NCBI RefSeq assembly: GCF_963082655.1
Contig: NC_081555.1
Coordinates: forward strand, 175,249,896 to 175,313,895
Source: Stomoxys calcitrans
Lineage: Eukaryota; Arthropoda; Insecta; Diptera; Muscidae
Length of the DNA stretch: 64,000 nucleotides
Reading direction: 5' to 3'
Under the pieces are notes generated by a model. It did not search any database and was not told where the DNA came from. It saw only the letters and a list, made by a program, of their open reading frames with translations. Numbering within the stretch: position 1 is the stretch's first letter; the number at the start of each line of letters is the position of its first letter. Positions 46,531 through 57,718 of this stretch are shown one piece after another. A program made the translations under genes and the position numbers.

Positions 46531-46977
46531 TTTTTATACCCTACACTACTACTGTGGTACAAGGTATTATTGTATAACTTAGTGAATTTGTTTGTAACAC
46601 CCAGAAGGAAGAGAGATAGATCCTTTCATAAGTACCGATTAACTCAGAATCACTTACTGGTTCGATTTAGCTATGTCCGTCTGTCTGTCCATGTTAATTG
46701 GTGTACAAACTACAGGTCGCAATTTTCATCTGATTGTTTTCAAATTTGGCACGAGCATTTTCTTGGGCCTAGAGACGAAGCCTATCGAAATTGGAAAAAA
46801 TCGACTCAGATTTATATATAGTTCCGATTTGGACTAAAATTGCAATTATATCGTCATTTGTAAAGCGATTCTCACGAAATCTGGCACGAGGCGTTCTTTT
46901 ATGAGGCTCGACGTTTTTGGTGAATTTCATAGAAATCAGTTCAGATTTAGATAATTTAGTAATTTGTTAACAGATTT
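46531..46977 (+). mobile_element. R-related element, different subfamily
   Basis: Left end TTTTTATACCCTACACTACT, ACTGTGGTACAAGGTATTAT, then TTTGTAACACCCAGAAGGAA and CTATGTCCGTCTGTCTGTCC. This left end resembles a repeat class also common in Drosophila. It is one or two units long and truncated. Confidence 0.65.
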
Positions 46978-47042
46978 GTTAGGAATTCCGTGCTACTTAC
47001 AAAATCCTTATTTGTTTTCAATACCACTCCCCTATGTTGGTC
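46978..47042 (-). mobile_element. LOA-like LINE 3' fragment
   Basis: AGGAATTCCGTGCTACTTAC, AAAATCCTTATTTG and ACCACTCCCCTATGTTGGT match 42905-42965 and 58338-58400. Confidence 0.7.
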
Positions 47043-47159
47043 CAAATATTCAACAAATTTTGTCTTCTTTGGTTCAAATAAAATTTGCTTAAATAAAAGC
47101 CAACGATTTTAAGTGCGACATTCTGCACTGAGACTTGGCACGGTGTAAGAAATGCCACA

Positions 47160-48440
47160 TTTTTATACCCACCACCGAAGGATGGGGGTATATTCTTTTT
47201 GTCATTCTATTTGCAACACATCGAAATATCCATTTCCGACCCTATAAAGTATATATATTCTTGATCAGCGTAAAAATCTAAGACGATCTAGACATGTCCG
47301 TCCGTTTGTCCGTCTGTCCGTCAGTCTGTTGAAATCACGCTACAGTCTTTACAAATAGAGATATTGAGCTGAAACTTTACACTGATTCTTTTTTTGTCCA
47401 TAAGCTGGTTAAGTTCGAAGATGGGCTATATCGGACTATATCTTGATATAGCCCCCATATAGACTGATCCGCTGATTTAGGGTCTTAGTCCCATAAAAGC
47501 CACATTTATTATCCGATTTTGCTGAAATTTGGGACAGTGAGTTGTGTTAGGCCCTTCGACATCCTTCGTCAATTTGGTTCGGATCGGCCCAGATTTGGAT
47601 ACAGCTGCCATATAGACCGATCCTCCGATTTAGGGTCTAAGGCCTATAAAAGCCACATATGTTATCGGATTTCGCTGAAATTTGGGACATTGAGTTGTGT
47701 TAGGCCTTTCAACCTCCTTCGTTAATTTGGCCCAGATCGGTTCAGATTTGAACATAGCTGCCATATATACCGATCCTCCGATTAAGGGTCTTAGGCCCAT
47801 AAAATCCACACTTATTATCCGATTTTGATGAAATTTCGACATCCTATGTCAATTTGACCCAGATCGGTTCAGATTTGGATATAGCTGACATATAGACCGA
47901 TCCTCCGATTTAGGGTCTTAGGCCCATTAAAGCCACATTTACTATCCGATTTTGCTGAAATGTGGAACAGTGAGTTGCGCTAGGCCCTACGATCGGTCCA
48001 GATTTGAATAGCTGCCATATAGACCGATCTCTCTATTTAAGGTTTTGGGCCCATAATAGGGGCATTTATTGTCCGATTTCGCCGAAATTTGGGACAGTGA
48101 TTTGTGTTAGGCTCTTCGCCATTTGTCTGCAACTTGGCCCAAATCGGTCCAGATTTGGATATAGCTGCCGTGTAGACCGATATCTCGATTTAAAGGCTCC
48201 ATGTAAGGCGCATTTATAATCCAATTTCACTAAAATTTGACACAGTGACTTATGTTAGGCTTTTCGACATCCGTGCCGTATATGTACTTGGCCAAATCGG
48301 AACATATTTTGATATAACTGCCGTGGGACAAAAGGTATGCAATTTTCACCGAATTTTGATGAAAGGTGGTTTACATATATACCCGAGGTGGTGGGTATTC
48401 AAAGTTCGGCCCTGCCGAACTTAACACCTTTTTACTTGTT
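47160..48440 (+). mobile_element. R-family element, full length
   Basis: Same subfamily as 23165-24852. Left end TATACCCACCACCGAAGGAT; array markers at 47490, 47643 and 47796 (153-bp steps), then a 127-bp unit; right end CCCGAGGTGGTGGGTATTC, TTCGGCCCTGCCGAA, TTTTTACTTGTT. Confidence 0.88.
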
Positions 48441-49051
48441 CCTTTCTCTGTAGGTAACACCAATACAAACGAACTCTACGCCCTGTGCTGGGGTTACATT
48501 TTTTTTGGACAAATGAACACAAAATTTCGATTTCAGTGCAGCATGTCGAAAAAATGCTACACTTTTTTGCACAATCGCACAAGTGGGGTAGAGGATGCGT
48601 TCAAGACTATCAAACGTGTGACTTCAATCCTCCACGGCGGCAAAATTATTAATATTTGTTTTTATAGCTAAAAGTAGAGAGGATGACCGAGGAAAACCGG
48701 AGAGCAGCAGTAAACGAACAAGAATAAGCCACGCAAGCAGAAGAAATAAAATAAAACTAACCACCAACCAACCACACCTGAAGCGGAGTAGCAAAGCAAG
48801 CACATGTGTGGCGGGGTTGGTAAAATGGCTTTTTGTTTTGTTTTTGAATAATATTGTTGTTGTTGTTATATGTTGGCTTGCAAGGCGAGTGCCTTTCAAC
48901 AACATATTTGTACTTTCAGTTGATGAATTCCACATAAATTGTTGCAGGAAAACTAACAAATTTCGTCGTCGTTTTTTGACCAAAGTTGTTGTTTTTCAAA
49001 TTGTTCATTATTTTTGTTTATTTTTCAAACTTTTATAGTAATTAAAAATAA
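48441..49051. other. Intron sequence of the Ubl3 gene (inferred)
   Basis: Lies directly downstream, in the minus-strand sense, of the Ubl3 exon. A plus-strand frame ends near 48671 with a protein-like stretch (VEDAFKTIKRVTSILHGG), but there is no supporting splice context. Simple GTTGTTGTT sequence is at 48853-48867. Confidence 0.5.
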
Positions 49052-49057
49052 GCTTAC
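49052..49057 (-). other. 5' splice site of the Ubl3 exon
   Basis: On the minus strand the exon ends CCTGAAG and is followed by GTAAGC, a good match to the donor consensus. Confidence 0.85.
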
Positions 49058-49166
49058 CTTCAGGCCAATTATCGAATACTGTTTGTGCAATATCACCAGC
49101 TGAATCTGTTGGATTAAATAGGAATTCTTTTGTTTTGCCGCTCACTAATATTAAACGTAAGTTTAT
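49058..49166 (-). CDS. Ubl3: Ubl3 internal exon (ubiquitin-like protein 3)
   Basis: This 109-bp exon encodes 36 residues plus one base of the next codon. It starts INLRLILVSGKTKEFLF and continues NPTDSAGDIAQTVFDNWPE. It corresponds to the N-terminal beta-hairpin and first helix of the ubiquitin-like fold of UBL3/MUB proteins, where INLRLILVSGKTKEFLF and DNWP are highly conserved between flies and mammals. UBL3 is a small ubiquitin-like protein, prenylated at a C-terminal Cys motif and held at the plasma membrane, linked in mammals to protein sorting into small extracellular vesicles. The exon has no start codon, so it is internal: acceptor TTATATTTGCAG upstream, donor GTAAGC downstream. The next exon should supply DW plus the ILRLIYQGRFLH region, which I could not find in 1-49057. 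Introns must therefore be long, filled by the repeats around it. Seen: exon and splice sites. Known: family role. Inferred: gene identity and large introns. Confidence 0.92.
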
Positions 49167-49190
49167 CTGCAAATATAAGAACAAAAAAAT
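49167..49190 (-). other. 3' splice site and pyrimidine tract of the Ubl3 exon
   Basis: On the minus strand TTTTTTTGTTCTTATATTTG precedes CAG and the first exon codon ATA. The T-rich run followed by CAG fits an acceptor site. Confidence 0.8.
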
Positions 49191-49370
49191 CCAATGAGAA
49201 CAATGTTAATGTGTATAAGGAAAATAAGAAAAATTCAATAGACATTTCAATTGTAAAATTATTATTTAGGTGCGCTTATGGCGCAATAGTTGCCCAATTC
49301 AATTTCAATTCATCACACACCAATTTATGCAAGCATTTACTAACAAAAAACCATTATAAATTATTCTGAT
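49191..49370. other. Intron sequence upstream of the Ubl3 exon
   Basis: AT-rich, no repeat recognised. Exon 1 of Ubl3 (start codon and a few residues) was not identified here or further right. Confidence 0.5.
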
Positions 49371-49795
49371 TTTTACCATAGGATGGGGTATGCTAATTTC
49401 ATCATAACATTTGTAACACCTCGAAATATTCCAGTAAGACCCCATAAAGTATTGAACATAATCTTGATTGTCATGACATTTCGAACCGATCTCCTGTTTT
49501 GACTTCTGAAACAATTCTTATCCAAATTTTCTGAAATTTTACACATGCAGTTTAGATAGGACTTCCAAGTATGGTCTAAATCGGTTTATAAACTGGTATA
49601 GCAGAAAGTCAAATTGGAAGATCGGTTTATATGATCTTCCAATTCGACTTTCTGAGCCTCTGGCTGGCGTAATTATTTCTTGATTTGCCGGAAATGTTGG
49701 AGGTGGGTTTTTTTCTAAGACTTTTAACAGCCATGACAAGTACAGTCCATACTGGTCAGCAACTTGATTTATATAGCTCATATATATTTGAAAAA
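49371..49795 (+). mobile_element. R-family fragment
   Basis: Decayed left end TTTTTACCATAGGATGGGGT, then TTTGTAACACCTCGAAATAT and CCCATAAAGTATTGAA, then two partial units with an inverted stretch near 49612-49645 (GAAAGTCAAATTGGAAGATC and its complement). Confidence 0.7.
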
Positions 49796-51399
49796 GTCAT
49801 TCTATGAACTTGTCACATCTCCCCGAATTACAACTTTCTTATTAATATCTTCCCAAATGTTGTAAGCGCTACATAAAATACCGGCTGGGTATCTACCATT
49901 TACATTGTATTTTGTAACATAATTATGTCAAATGTTATAAGTGGTGTCAAAATTCTCCATTGACATTTGACAATTGAGGGTAACCATTTCTCTTTTAAGC
50001 ACACACAGAGAATTATTTATGCCAAACACACTCACATGTAGCAATCAATCAAGGCGAATGTATCCACCATAGATACAAATTTCAATGAACATGACACCTG
50101 TGATACGATTTAGTTCAGTGTGGCTTTTGAAACTTCACACAAAGTGACAAAAGTGCAATGAATTACAGGGACCACATGCGATACCATTAGAAAATTGAGA
50201 ACACTCATTAACACCAGGGCTGTTCATGCAGAGAAATACCTAAAAACTGCGACAGAATGGCAATGCTATGCTGTGTTGTCATCATCAGTATGCAAGTCAG
50301 GTACAAGTCAAGACAAATGCATCAACCAAATGGTAATGGAGGGGTGGAGAAGCAGCAGGAGGCAATGGAGAGAAGAAGACGCAGCACGAGTTTTGGGGCA
50401 TGATACTCAACTACAAATTTGGTTGGGTTTTATGGTTGTATAGTTCGCGTTGTTTTTCATTTCATTGGGCCACATTATAGCACAAAAAAAATGAAACAAC
50501 ACTGCGCTCCGCTTGCTTCTTCTTTATTCTATGTGTGTGTGTGTCTGTGTGTGTGCTGTGTTGAGAGTTTTTCTTTTTGGGGTTTCTGGTGTAATTCGTC
50601 TGTATTTGGCAATTGCCGAACGAGTGTGTTGAGACTTTACACACTACAAGTAGCCCACTAAAATGAATTGAGCAAAAAACATAACAGGGCAAAAAAACAA
50701 CAACAATAAAGGAGTAGTAGCAATGACTTATATATGTATGTAGTATGTGGATGTACAAAGACAAGTCGTCATCATTGTTATTGTCGTCATCATTGTCATT
50801 ATCGTCATCGCCATGAACATGACTAAAATGCAAGAACAAGCATCCAACAAAACACACACAATAAAACATAAACAATATGAAACTACTAACCCACTTAGTG
50901 GCAAAAATCTAGAAAAGACACCTTTTTGGCCAACTCTGTCAAATACGAGTATTGGATGTACAACATTGCTAGGAGTTGTCAATAGCTGGCTACACTCAGA
51001 GTAAATTGATGAGAAAAATACACATTTTCAAAGACTTCTTCGAACCAATTCTAGATAATTCAATTTTAAGTTTAAAAAATTTCAAAAGTTTTATATAAAG
51101 CATATAAAATCTCATCAAAATATGTAATTTGAGGAAGATGAAGTTGGGGTGTGATCAAGCGAATGCCAACTGTCAAGGCATTCAGGCAAAACGACTCAAC
51201 GATAGCTGCAAATGTAATCCTGGGAAGAGATTTATCACCCTCAAAACTAAGAATTGGTGTGGACTAGGGTAGGTGAACTTTTAAGTCGTTTATCGAAATC
51301 GGAATATACGACGATTTCGAAGAAAATTGATATAAGAAACCATGGTTTCAAATCAAATCGAGGTTTCGGTTTTTAACATGAGAGTCCATCCGTCGGTTG
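49796..51399. other. Non-coding stretch with microsatellites
   Basis: A TG tract lies at 50529-50555 and a GTCATCATTGTCATTATCGT-type run at 50766-50812. These simple repeats create long low-complexity frames on both strands (for example D/N-rich on minus). No coding exon is supported. Confidence 0.5.
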
Positions 51400-51519
51400 G
51401 CATATTTATATGAGAGAGTCTCACCCGATTTTGACGAAATTTAGCAGAGGCTATCACATAGGTAAAATCTAATTTCATACCTAATTTCGCGCAAATCGGC
51501 TAGAAGTTGTGTCCTTATA

Positions 51520-52126
51520 AAGGGTGATTTTTTTGAGGTTAGGATTTTCATGCATTAGTATTTGACAGATCACGTGGGATTTCAGACATGGTGTCAAAGA
51601 GAAAGATGCTCAGTATGCTTTGACATTTCATCATGAATAGACTTACTAACGAGCAACGCTTGCAAATCATTGAATTTTAGTACCAAAATCAGTGTTCGGT
51701 TCGAAATGTGTTCATTCACCGTAACGTTGCGTCCAACAGCATCTTTGAAAAAATACGGTCCAATGATTCCACCAGCGTACAAACCACACCAAACAGTGCA
51801 TTTTTCGGGATGCATGGGCAGTTCTTGAACGGCTTCTGGTTGCTCTTCACTCCAAATGCGGCAATTTTGCTTATTTACGTAGCCATTCAACCAGAAATGA
51901 GCCTCATCGCTGAACAAAATTTGTCAAAATTTGAACACATTTCGAACCGAACACTGATTTTGGTAATAAAATTCAATGATTTGCAAGCGTTGCTCGTTAG
52001 TAAGTCTATTCATGATGAAATGTCAAAGCATACTGAGCATCTTTCTCTTTGACACCATGTCTGAAATCCCACGTGATCTGTCAAATACTAATGCATGAAA
52101 ATCCTAACCTCAAAAAAATCACCCTT
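51520..52126 (-). mobile_element. Foldback Tc1/mariner-type element, copy 3
   Basis: 607 bp, flanked by TA (51518-51519 and 52127-52128). Structure, orientation and sequence match copies 1 and 2. A single G at 51680 creates a stop in the left-arm transposase start. The flanks are R-like sequence (AATCGGACGATATG on the right). Confidence 0.9.
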
Positions 52127-52204
52127 TATATGTAAATCGGACGATATGTATACGTGGAAGCTATATCTAAATCCGAACCGATGTTTATTTAAGTTCATAG
52201 CGTT

Positions 52205-52930
52205 CAAACCATAGGATAGGGGGTATATTTATTTAGTCATTCCGTTTGCAACACCTTGACCCTACAAAGTACATCTATTTCGGATCGCTGAAAAACTCTA
52301 AGGCGATTTAACGATGTCCGTGTGTCCGCCATTAATCCCGCTACAGTCTTTAAAATTTGAGATATAGAGTTGAAATTTTGCACAAACTCGTATTTCTTCT
52401 ATACGCAGGTTTAATTCTTGAATGGGCTAAATCGGACTATATGTGGATATAGCTGCCATATAGACCGATCTGTCGATTTAGGGTCATGAACCCCTAAAAG
52501 CCGCATTTTTTCGTCCGATTTCGCTGAAATTTGAAACTGGAAGTTGTTCTAGGAACCCTGATATTCAAATCGAATATGCCTCATATTGGACCATATTTAC
52601 ATATAGTTGCCATATAGACCGATAACAGGCGCCATTATTATCCTATTTGACTATATTTAGATATAGCTGTCATATAGACCGATCTGCTGATTTTGGGCCT
52701 TTAGCCATAAATGCCGCAATTATTACCCGATTTCGCTGAAATTTGAAACAGTAAGTTGGATTAAGTAGGCATTTTAGAAATAAGGCCACCTATATTTAGA
52801 TATAGCTGTCATATAGACCGATTTGCTGATTTTGGGCCTTTAGCCCATAAAATCAGCATTTATCATCCGATTTCGCTGAAATTTGAAACAGTGAGTTGGA
52901 TTAAATAGGCAGTCTAGAAACAAGGCCACC
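52205..52930 (+). mobile_element. R-family element, truncated
   Basis: Left end AAACCATAGGATAGGGGGTA, leader CGATGTCCGTGTGTCC, then diverged units (ATATAGCTGCCATATAGACC and GATTTCGCTGAAATTTGAAA). The right end is replaced by the LINE at 52935. Confidence 0.75.
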
Positions 52931-52934
52931 TCTC

Positions 52935-53575
52935 GACTACACCATTCAAGACACTGATACACTATACAAGACACTGATACTACCCGTGTTGTTATATGGT
53001 TCTGCGCCATGGGTACTTGTGAAAGCAAACGAAGCATCAGTTGGAGTGTTTGAGAGAATTATTCTTCGTAAAATATATGGACTAGTTTGCGTTAATGGAG
53101 AATATAGGCGTCGTATGAACCACGAGAGGTATGATGACAATAGCATAGTTACACGTTTCAAAATACAATGGCTACGTCATGTTGCCAGAATGGATGAAGA
53201 AGCTCCAGCAAAGAAGTCTTTGGAAGGCAAACTCGAGGGTACACGCAAACCGGGACGACCAAAAGCCCGATGGACAGATCAAGTGGTCGGAGACAACGCT
53301 AAACTTGGTGTCATTCATTGTAGAAGGAGCGCAGAAGATCGAGACGCTTGGAAGGCTATTCTACGTTCGGCTAGTGGAACAAATATTCTGTCATAGCCAA
53401 TTAAAGTAAATGTAATAGTGTAGCATGGTAATGTTTTGGAATCACACATATCATCCCTCAAGTATTATTCGTTGTTATACACTTAGGTTAATTATACTGT
53501 GTAATGGGAATTTCAGGCCAAGTAGACTTAGTAGTAAATAAAAAAAAAAATAAAAAAAAATATATAAAAAAAATT
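52935..53575 (+). mobile_element. LINE C-terminal tail, 5'-truncated
   Basis: The open frame at 52986-53396 encodes the last 136 residues of a non-LTR polyprotein. It carries VLLYGSAPWVLVKANEASVG, FERIILRKIYG, CVNGEYRRRMNHE, IQWLRHVARMDEEAPAKK and GTRKPGRPKARWTDQV. This is the post-RT tail seen in many insect LINEs. It is followed by a 3' UTR and an A-rich end (TAAATAAAAAAAAAAATAAA region, 53530-53575). The frame is intact here but lacks all RT motifs. The clade is uncertain (RTE-like or Jockey-superfamily). Confidence 0.8.
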
Positions 53576-54465
53576 AAACTCACCTATCCATGCAATTTTA
53601 TCCTTCAATTCCATAGAAAATCAAAGGGAAATTTGTGTTTTTTTTTAATCAAAAAGTTAAACAGAATTCAATTTCCATTACAATCACTACAAAGTTTTTC
53701 TTTTTGTGCATTAAAGTTTTTCTTTTGTGTATATTAAGCACTCCTTTATTTGGCGTTTGGTTAAGAAGTGACTTATAATCCATTGTGTCTCAATACGGTG
53801 CGTTAGACATTGATGGCAGAATAAGGAAATGAAACGAAAACAGGAAAATCATCAGAGGTTTGTGAAAGAAATTCTGAAGACAAAAAGACAAAGAATTAAT
53901 GGGCACCAAGTAAGCAAGTGACATATATGTGTCAACATGAGTACATACACGCACACACACACACACACCTTCACTCACTTATGCACAAAAATAACACTCG
54001 TTATAGTTTTAACTTGGCTTAACCTAAAGAACCTGCTTTGGCCATAATGCCAATGCCAAAATATGGCAATCACCTATTTGCTTTGGTATGAATGTGCCGA
54101 GAAGGATACATTTCGTGTGTGCGTGTGAATTTGTGCATGTGTATGTAATAAGCTGGTGGAGTGTTAGTGTTTTTGATCCGTGTTAATAGCGTTTCCATGG
54201 CAAAAATCCCATTGTGCCATCATACATTGTGTTTGGTTAGTTCGTGAGTTCCAAGTGCCAACATGCAGAGTACATTGATGATAATCTACTGCTGTACCCT
54301 CAGCATTCATGTTGCGCAAATAATTTTATTTCGCTATTATAGATAGGGAGCCGATAGCGATTCTCCTCTCCACAATCACAACCACCACAACTGTGATTAT
54401 CTTTTAGGAGAAACTATAAAAAGGGGAGAGTTACTAAAAATGTTAACAATACAAGGATTGTAAAT
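53576..54465. other. Non-coding stretch
   Basis: Contains a CA tract at 53949-53968. A possible minus-strand donor (ACTCACC at about 53579-53585) has no recognisable exon behind it. Confidence 0.45.
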
Positions 54466-54668
54466 TGCAAATTTTGCCTAAGGAACAGGGGCAACTTCTC
54501 ACATATCAATGAGTGCAGTCCGATTCAAGTTTAAGCTCAATGATAAGGGGCCTCCTTTTTATAGCCGAGTCCGAACAGCGTGCCGCAGTGCGACACCTCT
54601 TTGGAGAGAAGTTTTACATGGCATAGTACCTCTCAAATGTTGCCAGCATTAGGAGGGGATGACTACAA
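54466..54668 (-). mobile_element. SINE lacking tRNA head
   Basis: Minus-oriented body and tail (GGAACAGGGGCAACTTCTCA, AGTGCAGTCCGATTCAAGTT, TTGCCAGCATTAGGAGGGGA). It stops where the next LINE begins, so the LINE probably replaced the head. Confidence 0.82.
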
Positions 54669-56702
54669 TGAATTTTGCCAATAAACTCTTACAGATCTTT
54701 AGGCAAGCTGTGGTCTACGGTTAAGTCACTCTCGAACCCCGGTAGATGGGATGACAGGACCTCAGTCACTTTTGGCGAAGTAACAGTGACTGATCCGAAG
54801 AGATGTGCCAGCTTGTTCAACCGTCAATTTTTTGTGTATCCCGAGAGTGACAGGATAAGAAGGAATAGCCATTCGCCGTATTCGTAATCTCCGAGCCGAT
54901 GAATAGCCATCACAATTTACCGTGGGCGAAGTTACGAATGTCATCCGTGGCGCCTAATCATATAAGGCGTTAAGCCCCGACGGAATCTCTACATTGATGT
55001 TGAAGAATCTGGATTTATCTGGAGTTGAGTACTTTACCACTGTTCCAACCTATCTTTGAACACTCTTATAGTTCCCGATGTCTGGAAAATGGGGCGAGTG
55101 ATCCCGCTACTGAAGCCTGGAAAGGACCCGAGTTTATGGGGGTGGTGTCGTACAGACCGATCTCCCTTCTCTCATCAGCAGCAAAGACGCTTGAGGTATT
55201 ACTCCTCCCAAGCCTCATAGGAGAATTTCCATTCGCCGAGCATCAACATGGAGTTCGAAGACTGCATAGCACGACAACAGCTTTGCATGCCATTACCGCA
55301 CACATTTGGCGTAGCTACAGTCAGCCCAGGTCATGTGATAGGACGGTCCTTGTGGCACTGGAACTATCGAAGGCATTGGACACGGTCAGCCATGCCAAAT
55401 TATTTGAGGAAATCGCCAACACGTCCCTCCAGCCAGAAACTCAGGGTCGCGAATTATCTGTGTGGTCGCCAGTCATTTGTGGAATTTAGGGATAAGAAGT
55501 CGAAGCACCGTAGAGTGAAACAGGGAGTTCCACCCCAAGGCGGGGTGATATCTCCGGCACTGTTTAACCTCTACCTATCCTCCATGCCACCCCCTCCAGA
55601 CGGCATAGAGTTCGTTTCATATGTGGGCGATTGTACGATCATGACATCAGGCCCCCCACCCATTGTAGACATCTGCGTTAGGTTGAACTTCTATCTCAAC
55701 GAACTTGGCTCATATTTCGCTGCAAGAAATCTGAAGATATCTGCCGCCAAATCTTCAGCCACACTGTTCACTACAAATACGCGTGAGGTGAATGCTGAGC
55801 TGACTGTGATGGTCGATGGGGAAATGATTCCGACCATCAAGTGTCCCAAAATACTTGGCGTCACATTTGACAGCTCTTACACAATCTCCCCACATACCAC
55901 AGCAATTAGCGATAGAGTCAAAAGTAGAAACAAGGTCCTCAAGTCACTTGCTGGCAGCACTTGGGATGCAGACAAAGAAACCTTGCTGACCACGTACAAA
56001 GCAATTGGCCGGTCTGTGGTAAGTTATGCAGCGCCAGTGTGGTCTCGCAGTGGAATAATATTCAGGTCTGTCAGAATGCTGACCTCCGAACTGCAACGGG
56101 CAGTCTCCTCAGTTCTCATGTGGACCACCTCCATCAGGAGACAAAGATCCTACCAGTGCGAAGACATAACTACATGCTGTTTAAGCAATACCTTTTAGGC
56201 TGTTATCGCAGAGACCATCCAAATTATCATCTTGTGGATAGATATCCACCACCCAGAAGCCTTAAGTTAGATCTACATGATCTAGAGCATGAGCTTCAGC
56301 GCTATAAGAGAGAACCTCTAGATCAAGCGGCATATCAAGCCGGTCTAGACAACATTCATGCAGACACGGTAGCTGATGGGGTAAATGGCTACCGGGTGAA
56401 TGGCTTGGAGAACGACCGCCCCCATGGCACCTGAAGAAATAGCCCTCCCCCGGCAAACCAAAGTAGTTCTGCCTCAATTGCGTTCCGGCAGATGCAGCCG
56501 CCTCAACTCCTACAGAGCAAGGATTGATGCCGACGTGCAAGATGTATGTCCCGATTAAAACCAGACCCAATCGACTCAGACCCAGATCCCTGTGGACGCA
56601 CCCCATCTTAGTCGCAGAGTGCCTGGGTCTTGACACTCAACAGAATCAAGCAGATGAAAGATAGAACACATCATAAATGCTACAACAACAATAATAATAA
56701 AA
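54669..56702 (+). mobile_element. Jockey-clade LINE, inactive
   Basis: Plus-strand polyprotein remains in order. 54675-54890: pre-RT (KLWSTVKSLSNPGRWDD, SVTFGEVTVTDPKRCASLFN). 55025-55489: RT start (YRPISLLSSAAKTLE, FAEHQHGVRRLHSTTTALHA, LVALELSKALDTVSHAKLF). 55420-56050, after a frame change: GVPPQGGVISPALFNLYLSS, the catalytic site reading YVGD where YADD is expected, and YAAPVWS. 55961-56434, after another frame change: ILPVRRHNYMLFKQYLLGCY to HADTVADGVNGYRVN. The C-terminal Cys/His region (56440-56640) is scrambled. It ends in CTACAACAACAATAATAATA. The 5' part (ORF1, endonuclease) is missing. Dead by catalytic mutation, frameshifts and stops. Confidence 0.88.
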
Positions 56703-56805
56703 ACTCTACGTATATGAGGTATATGAAAATTTTAAACAATAGGATTTTGATATTAAAGGCATGTTATAAACATCGATTTTTATTCTTGCCTTGATTTATA
56801 CTTAA

Positions 56806-57718
56806 GAATTTTTATACCCTCCACCATAGGATGGGGGTATACTAATTTCGTCATTCTGTTTGTAACTACTCGAAATATTCGTCTGAGACCCCATAATGTA
56901 TATATATTCTTGATCGTCATGACATTTTGTACCGATCTAGCCATGTCCGTCCGTCCGTCTGTCTGTCAAAAAACACGCAAACTTTCGAAGGAGTAAAGCT
57001 AGCCGCTTGAAATTTTGCGCAAATACTTATTATTCGTGTAGGTCGGTTGGGATTGTAAGTGGTCCATATCGGTCCATGTTTGGTTATAGCTGCCATATAA
57101 ACCGATCTTGGGTCTTGACTTCTTGAGTCTCTAGAGGGCGCAATTCTCGTCCGATTTGACTGAAATTTTGCATAAGGTGTTCTATTATGACTTTCAACAA
57201 CTGTGCTTAGTATGGTTGATGTTGGTCCATATCCTGATATAGCTGTCATATAAACCTATCTGGGGTCTTGACTTTCTTGAGCGTCTAGAGTGCGCAAATC
57301 TTATCCGATTTGGCTGAAATTTTGCACGACTTTTTTTGTTATGACTTTCAACAAGTGTGCTAAAAATAGTTCAAATCGGTCCATAACCTGATATAGCTGT
57401 CATATAAACCGATCTGGGATCTTGACTTCTTGAGCTTCTAGAGGGCGCAATTCCTATCCGATTTGGCTGAAATTTTGCATGACGTATTTTATTATGACTT
57501 TCAACAACTGTGCCAATTAAGGTTCAAATCGGTTCTTAACCTGATATAGCTGCCATATAAACCGATCTGGGATCTTGACTTCTTGAGCCCCCAAGGGGCA
57601 TAATGTTTATTCGAATTGGCTGACATGTTACACAGGTCTCTCGCGTAGAACTCGACAAATGCGATCAATGGTGGAGGGTATATAAGATTCGGTCCGGATG
57701 AAATTTGCACACTCTTGT
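56806..57718 (+). mobile_element. R-family element, full length
   Basis: Left end TATACCCTCCACCATAGGAT; leader CATGTCCGTCCGTCCGTCTG. Array markers lie at 57094, 57247, 57401 and 57554 (153, 154, 153 bp). Right end ATGGTGGAGGGTATATAAGA, TTCGGTCCGGATGAA, then CTTGTTTG. Confidence 0.88.

Noticed and set aside
1..49057. Ubl3 exon carrying the ILRLIYQGRFLH segment
   Set aside because: Looked for by eye on the minus strand in the repeat-free parts and not found. Absence here is not proof, since a manual scan can miss a diverged exon.
50462..50875. 137-residue minus-strand frame with D/N-rich segment
   Set aside because: Built on CA/TG and GTCATC simple repeats, with an overlapping plus-strand frame. 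Low complexity only.
53576..53640. Candidate Ubl3 exon 1 with donor GTGAGT on the minus strand
   Set aside because: The donor-like site is good, but the preceding codons do not resemble the UBL3 N-terminus and there is no clear start.
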